Assembly: GCF_004337695.1 (NCBI RefSeq)
Contig: NZ_SJXJ01000013.1
Span: 62,001-126,000 of the forward strand
DNA from: Tenacibaculum sp. M341
GTDB lineage: Bacteria > Bacteroidota > Bacteroidia > Flavobacteriales > Flavobacteriaceae
Direction of reading: 5' to 3'
Length of the DNA stretch: 64,000 nucleotides
The notes under the pieces were generated by a model, which saw only the letters and a program-made list of their open reading frames with translations, did no database searches and was not told where the DNA came from. Below, piece by piece: positions 34,890-43,834 of this stretch. The position numbers and the translations under genes were made by a program. Position 1 is the stretch's first letter; each line of letters starts with the position of its first letter.

Positions 34890-35948
34890 TCAATATTTTA
34901 ATTTTAGAACAGGATCCGATTCCAATATTCCACTAATTGGCATCTGACTTAGTATATCTAAATCTGGATTCCAAAATTCAGGATGCATTAAGTCAGCAAT
35001 ATCTAAATTTTCACCAGAACATGGAGAACAAGATACAGGATTACAACACGATATCGTCCAACAGCCATTGCACCCTGAGCCAGATCCAGCTTGTGTCATT
35101 GCTAGACATAAATCCGTACAATTTTTTGTAAAAGGGCTATTGTCAACAATTAATCCTGGACTAGCCTCAAAGAATTCTTGAGCTATAGATTCCTTTGTAA
35201 AAATCAATGAAATAACATCTGCATTTTTACCTTCCACTTTTATAGGATGACTAAAAACAATTATACTGTTCTTTTCTATGTCTTTCGCTAAATATTCTTT
35301 AGCCTTTGTACTTATGTCTAATTTACCTAAATCAAAGTTTTCAAAAAACCAAGAGCTAGGTTTTCGAATAGGAAAACTGCTATAACCATCTTTAAAAAAT
35401 GTAAATTGAGGTTCTATTAACTGACTATATTTGTAATGAACATCAATAAGTTCCAGGATGTTTAAATCGTGTTTAGGAATAAATAAATCAGTAGTAACAC
35501 AGTTATCTCCGATACAAATATTATCAGCAAGAGGTTTGCAAGTTGCTGGAGGAGAGCATTCATATCCAGCATAATCATCAGCAAGCTCATCGAAATCAAA
35601 GCCAAATCCTGCGGCTAATTTTTGATTAATAAGTTGTACCTTTTCAGGATAATATTTGTTTAGTTTAGCATAATTATATGTCATTAAACCTAATTTATTA
35701 AAGCGAGTTTTATACATATAATCAATTAATAATTCTTCTTTTTGAAATACTTCTGATAACAATTCATCCTTTTTAATATAGGCAAGAAGATCACTATGAT
35801 TTCTAACAATTTTCGCATCTTTTTTTTCAAAAAGTCCTATTAGTTCTTGTGGGGTTGAGGCAACATTTTTAGTATTAATAGTTTCATTTTTTGTACAACT
35901 CCATAAAATAATTAGTAAAGTGATAGATGTAATAATTTTTTTTAGCAT
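34890..35948 (-). CDS. Lipoprotein with cysteine-rich C-terminus
   Basis: Start set at the ATG giving MLKKIITSITLLIILWSC, a lipoprotein signal with Cys18; an ATG 17 codons upstream would bury the signal. The 352-residue product has a helical N-terminal half and a striking set of cysteines: CSPPATCKPLADNICIGDNC in the middle and a second cluster near residues 275-315 (CTDLCLAM, CNGCWTISCCNPVSCSPC). Such paired Cys suggest disulfide-bonded or metal-binding loops. I do not recognise the family. It is a single leftward gene next to a degenerate gene. Confidence 0.65.
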   Translation of the reverse strand: MLKKIITSITLLIILWSCTKNETINTKNVASTPQELIGLFEKKDAKIVRNHSDLLAYIKKDELLSEVFQKEELLIDYMYKTRFNKLGLMTYNYAKLNKYYPEKVQLINQKLAAGFGFDFDELADDYAGYECSPPATCKPLADNICIGDNCVTTDLFIPKHDLNILELIDVHYKYSQLIEPQFTFFKDGYSSFPIRKPSSWFFENFDLGKLDISTKAKEYLAKDIEKNSIIVFSHPIKVEGKNADVISLIFTKESIAQEFFEASPGLIVDNSPFTKNCTDLCLAMTQAGSGSGCNGCWTISCCNPVSCSPCSGENLDIADLMHPEFWNPDLDILSQMPISGILESDPVLKLKY

Positions 35949-36133
35949 GATTAGATTTTTTTTGGTGTTAATGTATATCGCTAAATTATTTATGGACATT
36001 ATTTTATTTGCTAGTTGTTTGCCCCATATTTTTTAGGAAATTTCCCTCTCCTTAATAGGGTAAAATCCTTTGTTAATCATAAGTAAAGGAAACTACGTTT
36101 TGCAAAAAAAAGATTATAACCTTACACAAATAA

Positions 36134-36399
36134 GAAGGTGTTGATTCTAAGTTTCCTATTGAAGTAAAAGAAGATTATGAAGTGATATATTTTATTCTCT
36201 AGTTGATGAAGTAGGGAATTTTTTGGGTTTAATAGAAGATGATAATAATTGCATGCAATTTATAAATGAAGATAAAGGTTGATTACTAGGTGTTTGTAAA
36301 TCAATAGATTTTCAAAATTTACAAACATATTTTAGTGATAAAGATTGTTTGTCTTTAATAATAGATATTTTTAGAAGAAAGACGATTGTAATCACATGA
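36134..36399 (+). pseudogene. Remnant of a small acidic, immunity-like gene
   Basis: Two overlapping frames read like one protein: DSKFPIEVKEDYEVIYF in one frame, then SLVDEVGNFLGLIEDDNN and CMQFINEDKG, a TGA at 36280-36282, and LLGVCKSIDFQNLQTYF to a TGA at 36397. A frameshift near 36190 and one nonsense codon are needed. The acidic strand-rich pattern resembles small immunity proteins, but the family cannot be named. No start codon is found. The rest of this 566-base space contains nothing else I can support. Confidence 0.4.
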
Positions 36400-36565
36400 A
36401 TATTTTAAAGAGTTAAAGTAAATAACATCTACTCTTTTTGATAAATTTCTAATCGATCTTAGAAATTTAAAACTTGTGAGGTAGTTTTTGTTTGTCCTTA
36501 TAAGTAAATGATTTCATATACTTAATAAGTATATTTACAAATTCAAAAAAAACAATTCAACGATT

Positions 36566-37405
36566 TTGAAAAAAGCGATTTATTACATGTTGTTAAGTGC
36601 GTTAAGTTTCACTTTTTTAAACGTATTTATAAAGTATTTATCCGATTTTTCAACGTATCAAAAAGTATTTTTTAGAGGATTGGGATCTTTGTTTTTTACT
36701 ATGTGCTATCTTATGTATCACAAAATTCCAATGTTAGGAAACAAGAAAAAATTACTAATTACACGAGGAGTATTAGGAGTAACTTCTATGAGCCTGTTTT
36801 TTGCGGCTACAAATCATTTAACTATTGGAACTGCAGTTTCTTTACGCTATACAGCTCCAATTTTTGCAGCTATTTTAGCTGTTGTGTTTTTAAAGGAGAA
36901 GATTTATAAATTACAATGGGTATTTTTTTTAGTAGCCATGTTAGGTGTGTTTTTAATAAAAGGATTTGCAGCAGAAATAAATACAATAGGTTTAATTTTA
37001 GTAATGTCTTCAGCTTTTTTTAGTGGTTTGGTGTATGTAATCATAACCAAAATTGGCACAAATGATCATCCAGTAGTTATTATCAATTATTTCATGTGGA
37101 TATCGGTTTTGATAGGTGGAGTTTTGTCTATTAACAACTGGAAAGTACCCCAAGGAAACGAATGGACCCTATTATTTAGCTTAGGAATTTTCGGTTATTT
37201 TGGTCAGTTGTTTATGACAAAAGCCTATCAATTAGGCACTGTAAATAAAATTGTTCCTTTAAAATATGTGGAAGTAATTTTTACAATGATTTTAGGAGTA
37301 TTGTGGTTTGGAGATGTGTATCCTGTATTGAGTTTGCTTGGAGTTTTAATGGTGATTGTAGCATTGGTATTAAATGTTTTTTACAAAAAGAAAGCAAAAA
37401 TATAA
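36566..37405 (+). CDS. EamA/DMT superfamily transporter
   Basis: Ten membrane helices in two repeated EamA halves, 279 residues, the usual size. Family marks: LSALSFTFLNVFIKY at the start, FFAATNHLTIGTAVSLRYTAPIF at the end of the first half, and LYFGQLFMTKAYQLGT-like GYFGQLFMTKAYQLG in the second. It exports or imports a small metabolite across the inner membrane; substrate not predictable. The start is TTG (MKKAIYYMLLSAL); the next ATG would remove seven residues. Confidence 0.85.
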   Translation: MKKAIYYMLLSALSFTFLNVFIKYLSDFSTYQKVFFRGLGSLFFTMCYLMYHKIPMLGNKKKLLITRGVLGVTSMSLFFAATNHLTIGTAVSLRYTAPIFAAILAVVFLKEKIYKLQWVFFLVAMLGVFLIKGFAAEINTIGLILVMSSAFFSGLVYVIITKIGTNDHPVVIINYFMWISVLIGGVLSINNWKVPQGNEWTLLFSLGIFGYFGQLFMTKAYQLGTVNKIVPLKYVEVIFTMILGVLWFGDVYPVLSLLGVLMVIVALVLNVFYKKKAKI

Positions 37406-37575
37406 TCGTATTCTAAAACGAAAATAGATTGTAATACTATAAAAATAGATTGATAAGTAAGTGAATGATACAATCTTTTTAGTTTTGAATCATTATTAGA
37501 TCTAATATTTTAATATTAATCAAGTTTACTTATGAAGTTGAAGCAATTTAAATTCTTCAGTAAAAACAATAAAAG

Positions 37576-38151
37576 ATGAGTTTTTTCAAAAATATTACCG
37601 TGTTTCATTGTATAACTTTGTTTTTTAGTGTTTTCATTTTTTATGCTTTGTTTAATGTGTACTTCAAAGTACAAGAACATAAAAAGTATGATATGGAAAG
37701 AATTCTGTCGGATATCAAAAAGAAATATCCAAAATCAGAATTAACATTTCAAAATATCATAATAGAAGCAAACCATCCTAAGAAAACATATTCAGAAAAT
37801 GGAGCTTTAGAATATTATTATGAGAAGAAATATGTATACATAAAGGATAATCAACTTCAGAAAGAAGCGAACTATATTTGGATGTTATTTGCATTTCCTC
37901 CATTATTATTTTTAACCATTTTTCATCAAAATCCAAGAACATTAAAAGTTAAAGATTTGCACCAGGTAAGTTTGCATACTTGGTCGTGGATTATTGGAAG
38001 CATTTTTATAACAATGATTATGTTTATATCTCCATTATCAGAAAACAGATATGTAAGTCCATACAGAGATGTTAACGAATTTAATAGAGAGACTACAATT
38101 TTATTAGGTGAATTAAATTTAGACAACTATAAAATACAAACAAATGATTGA
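37576..38151 (+). CDS. Unknown membrane protein, 191 aa
   Basis: Three membrane helices (FHCITLFFSVFIFYALFNVYF, ANYIWMLFAFPPLLFLTIF, TWSWIIGSIFITMIMFIS) with a soluble loop of about 70 residues after the first. No family is recognised. It heads a rightward run of co-oriented genes and overlaps the next one by 8 bases, so the two are likely translated together. Confidence 0.6.
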   Translation: MSFFKNITVFHCITLFFSVFIFYALFNVYFKVQEHKKYDMERILSDIKKKYPKSELTFQNIIIEANHPKKTYSENGALEYYYEKKYVYIKDNQLQKEANYIWMLFAFPPLLFLTIFHQNPRTLKVKDLHQVSLHTWSWIIGSIFITMIMFISPLSENRYVSPYRDVNEFNRETTILLGELNLDNYKIQTND

Positions 38152-38710
38152 GATGTATAGATACATACAAGCTGAAGAAGTTTGTGATGAGTATATTTTA
38201 ATAAATCACACTCATAATAGATTGATTTCTTTTGATTGGATTTTGTTTTTCTCAGTAGGAATACTTTTAATTATTCAAATTTTAAGTTATAACCATCAAG
38301 ATCTTGGAGAGTTTATTTTTACCTTTTCTTTATTAGCTTTTACCGTTGGATTGAATTTTTTTAGAGAGAAAATCTGTCATAAAACGATAAAATTCAATAG
38401 AACAAAAGGAACGGTAACATTTAAAAGAACTTTACTTGCCATAAATGAAACCTATGCTTTTTCTAACATTGAAATTAATTTAAAAAATGTAGATTTTGTA
38501 GATGAAGATGGTTACAGATTCAAACATAAATCATATTTCTTAAAGTTAAAATATGGAGAAGGTAAATATCTTATTTGCAAAAGTGGTCCCGATATGTCAT
38601 TTGATAACTTCATAAAAAAGTACATGAATTCAGACGAAAGAACCCTCTCTAATTTACTCCATTATAAAAGAGAAGATGATGAAGAGCTAAAGAAGGTTTT
38701 TCATATGTAA
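38144..38710 (+). CDS. Unknown membrane protein, 188 aa
   Basis: Two adjacent helices near residues 30-75 (WILFFSVGILLIIQILSY, FIFTFSLLAFTVGLNFF) are followed by a PH-like beta-rich domain (IKFNRTKGTVTFKRTLL, SYFLKLKYGEGKYLICKSG). This layout resembles bacterial membrane PH-like proteins, but I cannot name the family. The start overlaps the previous stop; a second ATG three codons later is possible. Confidence 0.6.
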   Translation: MIEMYRYIQAEEVCDEYILINHTHNRLISFDWILFFSVGILLIIQILSYNHQDLGEFIFTFSLLAFTVGLNFFREKICHKTIKFNRTKGTVTFKRTLLAINETYAFSNIEINLKNVDFVDEDGYRFKHKSYFLKLKYGEGKYLICKSGPDMSFDNFIKKYMNSDERTLSNLLHYKREDDEELKKVFHM

Positions 38711-38720
38711 AAAGATAATT

Positions 38721-39674
38721 ATGATTAAATTAAAAAGTACATATATAATAATTAGTAGCTTGTTTTTAATAGCCTGTCAATCTAGGAACGAAAAAGAGAA
38801 AAATACTGAAGCAATTAAAGTTGAATATGTAAAGAAGAAACTTCAACCTACGTCAGATGATATCGTTTATTCTGGTGATCTGGTATTTGAAAAACAGATA
38901 CAAATAGATAATTTCTTAAAAAATGAGAAAAAATATAGTTTTATTGATGGTTCTTTAACCATTGTTCAGTCTGATAACGTAACAAATTTAGATGGATTGA
39001 TAAATATCAAAAAGATCAATGGTGATTTTATGATTTCAGTAGTTCCGAAATTAGAAAATATTGAAGGGTTAAAAAATATAGAGATAATTAATGGTGAGTT
39101 TACCATTTCTGGGACGAAAGTTTTAAATAAGATAAAAGTATTCAGTAACTTGAGAGAGATTGGAGGGACTATTGTATTTGGAAATAATTATGGACTAAAG
39201 GAGATTAGTTCTTTTGACCAATTGAAAGAAGCAAAAGAGCTATACATTTCAGGTTGTTCTGATTTAGAAGTGCTAGATGGTTTTAATAATTTAGAAAAGG
39301 TTGATAAACTTTCAATTTTCAGTACTCGAAATTTAAAGGAGATAGTAAATTTTAAAAAACTAAACTTAGTCCGTAATACTATTTCTATAGAGCATAATCA
39401 ATCATTAGAAAAAATAGCTTTTGAAAGTTTACAGTCAGTTAACGAGTATGTTGCAATTCATGAAAACTTAGTGTTTAATGGAGGTATTAGTTTTAGTAGT
39501 TTAAATCACATGCAAAAATTATTTGTTTGGAATAACAAATCGTTAGTTAATTATTGCAATTTTTCTAGTGATGTACTAGCTAATAAAATTGTAGAGATAG
39601 ATTGTAGTGGGAATAAATTTAATGCTACAAAACAAGATTTATTAGATGGAAATTGTAATAATGAACAAAAATAG
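38721..39674 (+). CDS. Receptor-L/LRR-type lipoprotein
   Basis: Lipobox LFLIAC (Cys19) marks a lipoprotein of 317 residues. From about residue 65 the sequence is a series of 22-25 residue repeats of the receptor-L type, such as NLDGLINIKKINGDFMIS, NIEGLKNIEIINGEFTIS and VLDGFNNLEKVDKLSIF. Such beta-solenoids on the cell surface usually bind proteins or sugars. It begins 10 bases after the preceding gene. Confidence 0.75.
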   Translation: MIKLKSTYIIISSLFLIACQSRNEKEKNTEAIKVEYVKKKLQPTSDDIVYSGDLVFEKQIQIDNFLKNEKKYSFIDGSLTIVQSDNVTNLDGLINIKKINGDFMISVVPKLENIEGLKNIEIINGEFTISGTKVLNKIKVFSNLREIGGTIVFGNNYGLKEISSFDQLKEAKELYISGCSDLEVLDGFNNLEKVDKLSIFSTRNLKEIVNFKKLNLVRNTISIEHNQSLEKIAFESLQSVNEYVAIHENLVFNGGISFSSLNHMQKLFVWNNKSLVNYCNFSSDVLANKIVEIDCSGNKFNATKQDLLDGNCNNEQK

Positions 39675-39773
39675 TGATCGAAAATTAACTCATCTACAGC
39701 AAAAATGAATCACACCTAAAAAGAAAAAGAGAAACAGCATATTTTAGTACTGCAATAAAGAGTTTTATTCAGC

Positions 39774-40184
39774 ATGAGAACAATAGAGTATTTGTATTTA
39801 GGAATGCTAATTTTAGCATTAGTTTTAATTTATTATGCCGTTAAAAATTATTATTTCACTCAAGATTTAATGAGTGATGGGTATAAAACTAGAGCAAAAG
39901 TGATTCATTTAATTGAAGTTCCTGGGGATGATGGTTATACCTATAAACCAGTTTTTGAATATACAGACAAAAGAAATACTATTAACACCTATGAAAGTGA
40001 AGTAAGTTCTAGTCCGCCTTCGTATAACATCGGAGATACGGTTGAAATTGTTTATTCTGAAGATAATGAAGAAAGAAAAGTGATTTCATTTTGGGGGTTG
40101 TACAGATGGACAGTTATTTTGTTGTGTATTGCTTCACCGTTGCTAATAATAGGCGGAGGTTATTTCTTATATGCTAAAATGTAA
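39774..40184 (+). CDS. DUF3592 membrane protein
   Basis: 136 residues: N-terminal helix (YLGMLILALVLIYYAVKNYYF), a soluble beta domain (TRAKVIHLIEVPGDDGYTY, PVFEYTDK, YNIGDTVEIVYS) and a C-terminal helix (WTVILLCIASPLLIIGGGYF). The motif sequence F-E-Y-T and IGD-x-V-x-V-x-Y-x-x-x-N are typical of DUF3592. Its function is unknown. It is 12 bases before the next gene. Confidence 0.75.
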   Translation: MRTIEYLYLGMLILALVLIYYAVKNYYFTQDLMSDGYKTRAKVIHLIEVPGDDGYTYKPVFEYTDKRNTINTYESEVSSSPPSYNIGDTVEIVYSEDNEERKVISFWGLYRWTVILLCIASPLLIIGGGYFLYAKM

Positions 40185-40196
40185 GTGAAATTCATT

Positions 40197-41243
40197 ATGA
40201 AAAAGTATATGTTACTATCCATAGTTTTGGGAGTTTTTTTACTTGTGTATTCTAACTCTCCGTTTTCTTACAGGCAATTAGTTCCCTTTTTTAAAAAGTT
40301 ACCTAAAGAATTTAAAAATTATAAATATGCAAGAGAAGGAATTGATACAGAAAATCTTGTAGTTGAAAAACTTATCAAAGAAGGAACTTATGAAGAAATA
40401 TCATTGGAATATTACAACAAGAAAGATTCCACGGTTGTTATAAAAACTCAAAATTATTCAGGACAAAGCACAAATAATCCAGATGTATATACGAATACTT
40501 ATTACAAGTTAAATTCCAGAGGAGCTATAATAGATTCATTAGAATTGAAGGAAGATGCGATTGCTCGCTTGTACAATGGATATTTAGTAAACGACGACTC
40601 TTATTATACATGGATTTTAGATGGAAATAAAGTCCCTAAAAAATGTGAAATTATCAATAGAGAAAATGTATTTACGAAAAGAGAAGTAACACAAAAATTT
40701 AAGGAGTTGTACGCAAAAGCAACAGTTATGGTAAATAATCATAATGTTTTTTACGAGAACAATTCGCAATATGTATCGATCTTTTTTACAGATACAAATT
40801 GTTACATGCTTTTTGGTGATGATGATTTAATTTATACTGAAAGCAAAGAATATCCTGATAAGTACCAAAATGAGATTGAATTACATAATGTAATAGAGGA
40901 AAAAAATGTATGGAATAATACTAACGATTATATAAAATTATTGCATTACCAAAAAGAAGGATATCAAAAATCATATAGTTCTTTTTTTAGTTTGAATTTA
41001 AATGGAATTCGATCTGTAAATAAATGGGAGGGTACAGGGTATATGCAATTAAATTTTAGAGGTTTTACAATTCCTTTTAAAATGAATTTAAATTACGAAT
41101 TAGAAAATGTAGATACATACAAAGTGCCTTTTAGAGGGGAACTTGAATTTTTTACCAATGAAGAGTTAAGTTACGGATTGCTCAGGTATTATGGAAATGG
41201 AAGAATTTGTATAGTGAAACAGAAACAGCATAAAAATAATTGA
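40197..41243 (+). CDS. Unknown exported protein, 348 aa
   Basis: I start at the ATG giving MKKYMLLSIVLGVFLLVYS, a signal or anchor sequence; a GTG four codons earlier is also open. The remainder is soluble and aromatic-rich, with strand patterns such as EEISLEYYNKKDSTVVIKT and GTGYMQLNFRGFTIPFKMNL. No family is recognised. Linked to its neighbours by 12 and 31 base gaps. Confidence 0.6.
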   Translation: MKKYMLLSIVLGVFLLVYSNSPFSYRQLVPFFKKLPKEFKNYKYAREGIDTENLVVEKLIKEGTYEEISLEYYNKKDSTVVIKTQNYSGQSTNNPDVYTNTYYKLNSRGAIIDSLELKEDAIARLYNGYLVNDDSYYTWILDGNKVPKKCEIINRENVFTKREVTQKFKELYAKATVMVNNHNVFYENNSQYVSIFFTDTNCYMLFGDDDLIYTESKEYPDKYQNEIELHNVIEEKNVWNNTNDYIKLLHYQKEGYQKSYSSFFSLNLNGIRSVNKWEGTGYMQLNFRGFTIPFKMNLNYELENVDTYKVPFRGELEFFTNEELSYGLLRYYGNGRICIVKQKQHKNN

Positions 41244-41274
41244 TACATTAGCTATACGATTAAAATACTCTAAA

Positions 41275-42504
41275 ATGAAGATAAGAAAGTACCTATTTTT
41301 TATAGCAACAATCACTTTTGTATTACAGTATGCTTGTGTCTCAAACAAAGAAATACAACAAAAAACTACACCTCAAAAAGAGGTAACAACTAAACCCGCA
41401 AAAGAAGAGGTTGTTGAAACACCTATAAAAAAAGTGTTTAAAAAGAAAGTTGTCCCTAAAAAAGATGATGAGATAAGTTTACTTTTTATAGGAGATTTTA
41501 TGGGACATATGGATCAAATAAAAGCGGCTTACAACAAGAAAACTAAAAAGTATGAGTACGATGAATGTTTTTCTAAAATAAAACCAATTTTAAGTGATGC
41601 AGATGTTACATTAGGTAATTTAGAAGTTACTTTAGGAGTAAAACCATATTCAGGATATCCACAATTTAGTTCGCCACCATCATATGCATCTGCTATTAAA
41701 AATGCAGGAGTAGATATCTTAACTACTTCAAATAATCATTCGTGTGATAAGCGTAAAAAAGGAGTGGAGCGAACTATTAAAATTTTAGACTCGTTAAACA
41801 TTGGTCACACAGGAACGTTTATAAATCAAGTAGAAAAAACTAAAAATCCTGCGTACGTTATTGAAAAAAATAACTTTAAAATCGCAGTGATTAGTTATAC
41901 TTACGGTACGAATGGATTAAAACCAACGCCACCAAATATTGTAAATTATTTAGATAAAGCAACCATAAAAAAAGATGTGGATTATGTAAATAGTAAGATT
42001 AATCCTGATCAAATTATTGCTTTTGTACATTGGGGAGATCAATACAAAGACTTACCAAACAAATCACAAAAAGATATGTTTGCCTATTTTAAATCGTTAG
42101 GTGTAAATATTGTAATAGGTGCACATCCACATGTGTTACAACCAATGAAATGGAATAAACCTACAGCTGAAAATCCGAAGGAAGATTTTGTTGTGTATTC
42201 ATTAGGGAATTTTGTTTCACATCAACGTACATTTCCAAGAGATGGAGGAGCAGTTTTAAAACTATCATTACGAAAAGATAAAGATCAAAAAGTTCATATT
42301 AAAAAAGCAGATTATTTTTTAACCTGGGTCTACGAGCCTATTGTAAATGGGAATAAAGAATACTATGTGTTACCTGCAGATGAATATTCAAAAAAGCCAG
42401 AATCTTTTACCAAAAAGAAAGATTACGATAAAATGATGCGTTTTATAAAACATGCAAGAACTTTATTAGGAAAGCATAATGTAAATATTAACGAATACAA
42501 ATAG
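41275..42504 (+). CDS. CapA-family metallophosphatase-fold lipoprotein
   Basis: Signal with lipobox-like LQYAC, a Lys/Pro/Glu-rich linker (residues 25-65), then a CapA (PGA_cap) domain: LLFIGDFMGH, LGNLEVTLG, TTSNNHSCDKRKKG, FVHWGDQY and GAHPHVLQP supply the usual Asp, Asn and His ligands. In other bacteria CapA/PgsA helps make or anchor poly-gamma-glutamate, yet no capB, capC or ligase is near. It is more likely an envelope hydrolase acting within this unknown gene series. Confidence 0.85.
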   Translation: MKIRKYLFFIATITFVLQYACVSNKEIQQKTTPQKEVTTKPAKEEVVETPIKKVFKKKVVPKKDDEISLLFIGDFMGHMDQIKAAYNKKTKKYEYDECFSKIKPILSDADVTLGNLEVTLGVKPYSGYPQFSSPPSYASAIKNAGVDILTTSNNHSCDKRKKGVERTIKILDSLNIGHTGTFINQVEKTKNPAYVIEKNNFKIAVISYTYGTNGLKPTPPNIVNYLDKATIKKDVDYVNSKINPDQIIAFVHWGDQYKDLPNKSQKDMFAYFKSLGVNIVIGAHPHVLQPMKWNKPTAENPKEDFVVYSLGNFVSHQRTFPRDGGAVLKLSLRKDKDQKVHIKKADYFLTWVYEPIVNGNKEYYVLPADEYSKKPESFTKKKDYDKMMRFIKHARTLLGKHNVNINEYK

Positions 42505-42586
42505 AAAAAGAACTGTTTTAGTTTTTGCTGATACTGCTACTTTTTTTATTAAAGAATTTTGAAATAACATTTAAAAATAACTAGAA

Positions 42587-43414
42587 ATGAAAAAAGTAGT
42601 AGTAATAATTATGGTTGTAATGTTTTTGTCATGTGAAAAAGGCATTCATAAAACATATACAAAGACATCTAAGGCAAAAGATTTTACAGAAATGTCATCA
42701 CAAATTTCTGATGAAGATAAAAACCTTCTAGAAAAATACATTGAAGATAAAGAAAGTAAAAATGAAGTTTTAGAAGGTACTATTTATGCTCAGTTATTGA
42801 AAGAAGCCAAAGATAAAGAAGCAAAGATACAAGAGGAATTAGTACTGATAAAAGAAAGAGAAGAAAGACAAAAACGAGAAAAAGAGAAAGCAGAAAAGAA
42901 AAAATTAGAATCTGAAGCTATTGCAGCCATACTTTGTAATAAAAAATGGAAAATAAAAGAGTATGCTCTTCAGTTGGAAATACAAGAAAATAGTACTGAA
43001 AATATTGAGCTGGCTCAAAAAGTCTTAGATAGAGCGATGTTTATTAAAGACTCTAAGTTAGCTTACTCGATAGTATATGATGATAATAAAACGTATGTAA
43101 GAGGAAAGGTAGATGAAAGAGTTACAAAATTTTTTAATGGAAACAACAAGAACTGGAAGCAGTATTATGAAGATGGAACCTATGTAGAAAAATCAGGAAA
43201 TATTGAAGAAAAAGGTACATGGGAAGTAGTGAATAGTGAAATGATTAAAGAGTTAAGACCAGCAGAAAGTAATATAAGAATACGAAGAAAAAAATACACT
43301 TACGTTAAAATTAAGGAGTTGAATAATAATGTTTTTCAGTTTTTTGAAGGAGAAACAGCAATGTATAATTCAGAAGTTGATTTTAATACAGTAGTTTTAA
43401 TGACAGCTAAATAG
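42587..43414 (+). CDS. Unknown lipoprotein with charged helix, 275 aa
   Basis: Lipobox VMFLSC (Cys16). Residues about 55-110 are a long Lys/Glu helix (EAKIQEELVLIKEREERQKR), followed by a beta-rich lipocalin-like region with repeated Trp and Gly (LCNKKWKIKEYALQLE, KGTWEVVNSEM). No family is recognised. It precedes the next gene by 15 bases. Confidence 0.6.
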   Translation: MKKVVVIIMVVMFLSCEKGIHKTYTKTSKAKDFTEMSSQISDEDKNLLEKYIEDKESKNEVLEGTIYAQLLKEAKDKEAKIQEELVLIKEREERQKREKEKAEKKKLESEAIAAILCNKKWKIKEYALQLEIQENSTENIELAQKVLDRAMFIKDSKLAYSIVYDDNKTYVRGKVDERVTKFFNGNNKNWKQYYEDGTYVEKSGNIEEKGTWEVVNSEMIKELRPAESNIRIRRKKYTYVKIKELNNNVFQFFEGETAMYNSEVDFNTVVLMTAK

Positions 43415-43429
43415 TATATAATCCCAACA

Positions 43430-43834
43430 ATGAAAAAAGAAAACTTAGAAACACATCAGTTTTTACCAAGTGGAGAATGGGAAGGCTTTTATCGTTACAG
43501 TAATTCTCAAGGAAAACACGAAATGTCTATAGAATTGAGTTTCAAAAAAGGAAAGGTGTTTGGATCGGGAACAGATGATATTAACTATTTTTCTTGGAAA
43601 GGAAATTATAGTTTAGAAACATTTAAAATCTCAATGATAAAAACATATCCGAGTCATACGGTAAACTATCAAGGAGATATTGATGAAAATGGTATTTGGG
43701 GAATATGGACTATCCATGAAAATTGTAGAGGAGGTTTTCATATTTGGCCTAAAAAGCAACAATCGAATAAAAATTCTGAAGCGTTAAAAGAAGAAATAAC
43801 GAAATCAAAAAAGCTGAAGAAAATCAATGGGTAG
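43430..43834 (+). CDS. Unknown small protein, 134 aa
   Basis: Soluble, beta-rich and aromatic, with alternating strands reading like a small barrel: SGEWEGFYRYSNSQGKHEM, GKVFGSGTDDINYFSWKGNY, GDIDENGIWGIWTIHEN, GGFHIWPKK. The pattern is that of lipid- or polysaccharide-binding barrels and is known to me only as hypothetical. It overlaps the following lipoprotein gene by 8 bases. Confidence 0.6.
   Translation: MKKENLETHQFLPSGEWEGFYRYSNSQGKHEMSIELSFKKGKVFGSGTDDINYFSWKGNYSLETFKISMIKTYPSHTVNYQGDIDENGIWGIWTIHENCRGGFHIWPKKQQSNKNSEALKEEITKSKKLKKING

Noticed and set aside
37424-37492. Terminator after the EamA transporter
   Set aside because: AGATTGTA and TACAATCT can pair but the loop is some 40 bases, so the support is weak.
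41275-42504. Poly-gamma-glutamate capsule locus
   Set aside because: Only the CapA-type protein is present; no CapB ligase or CapC membrane protein is found around it.
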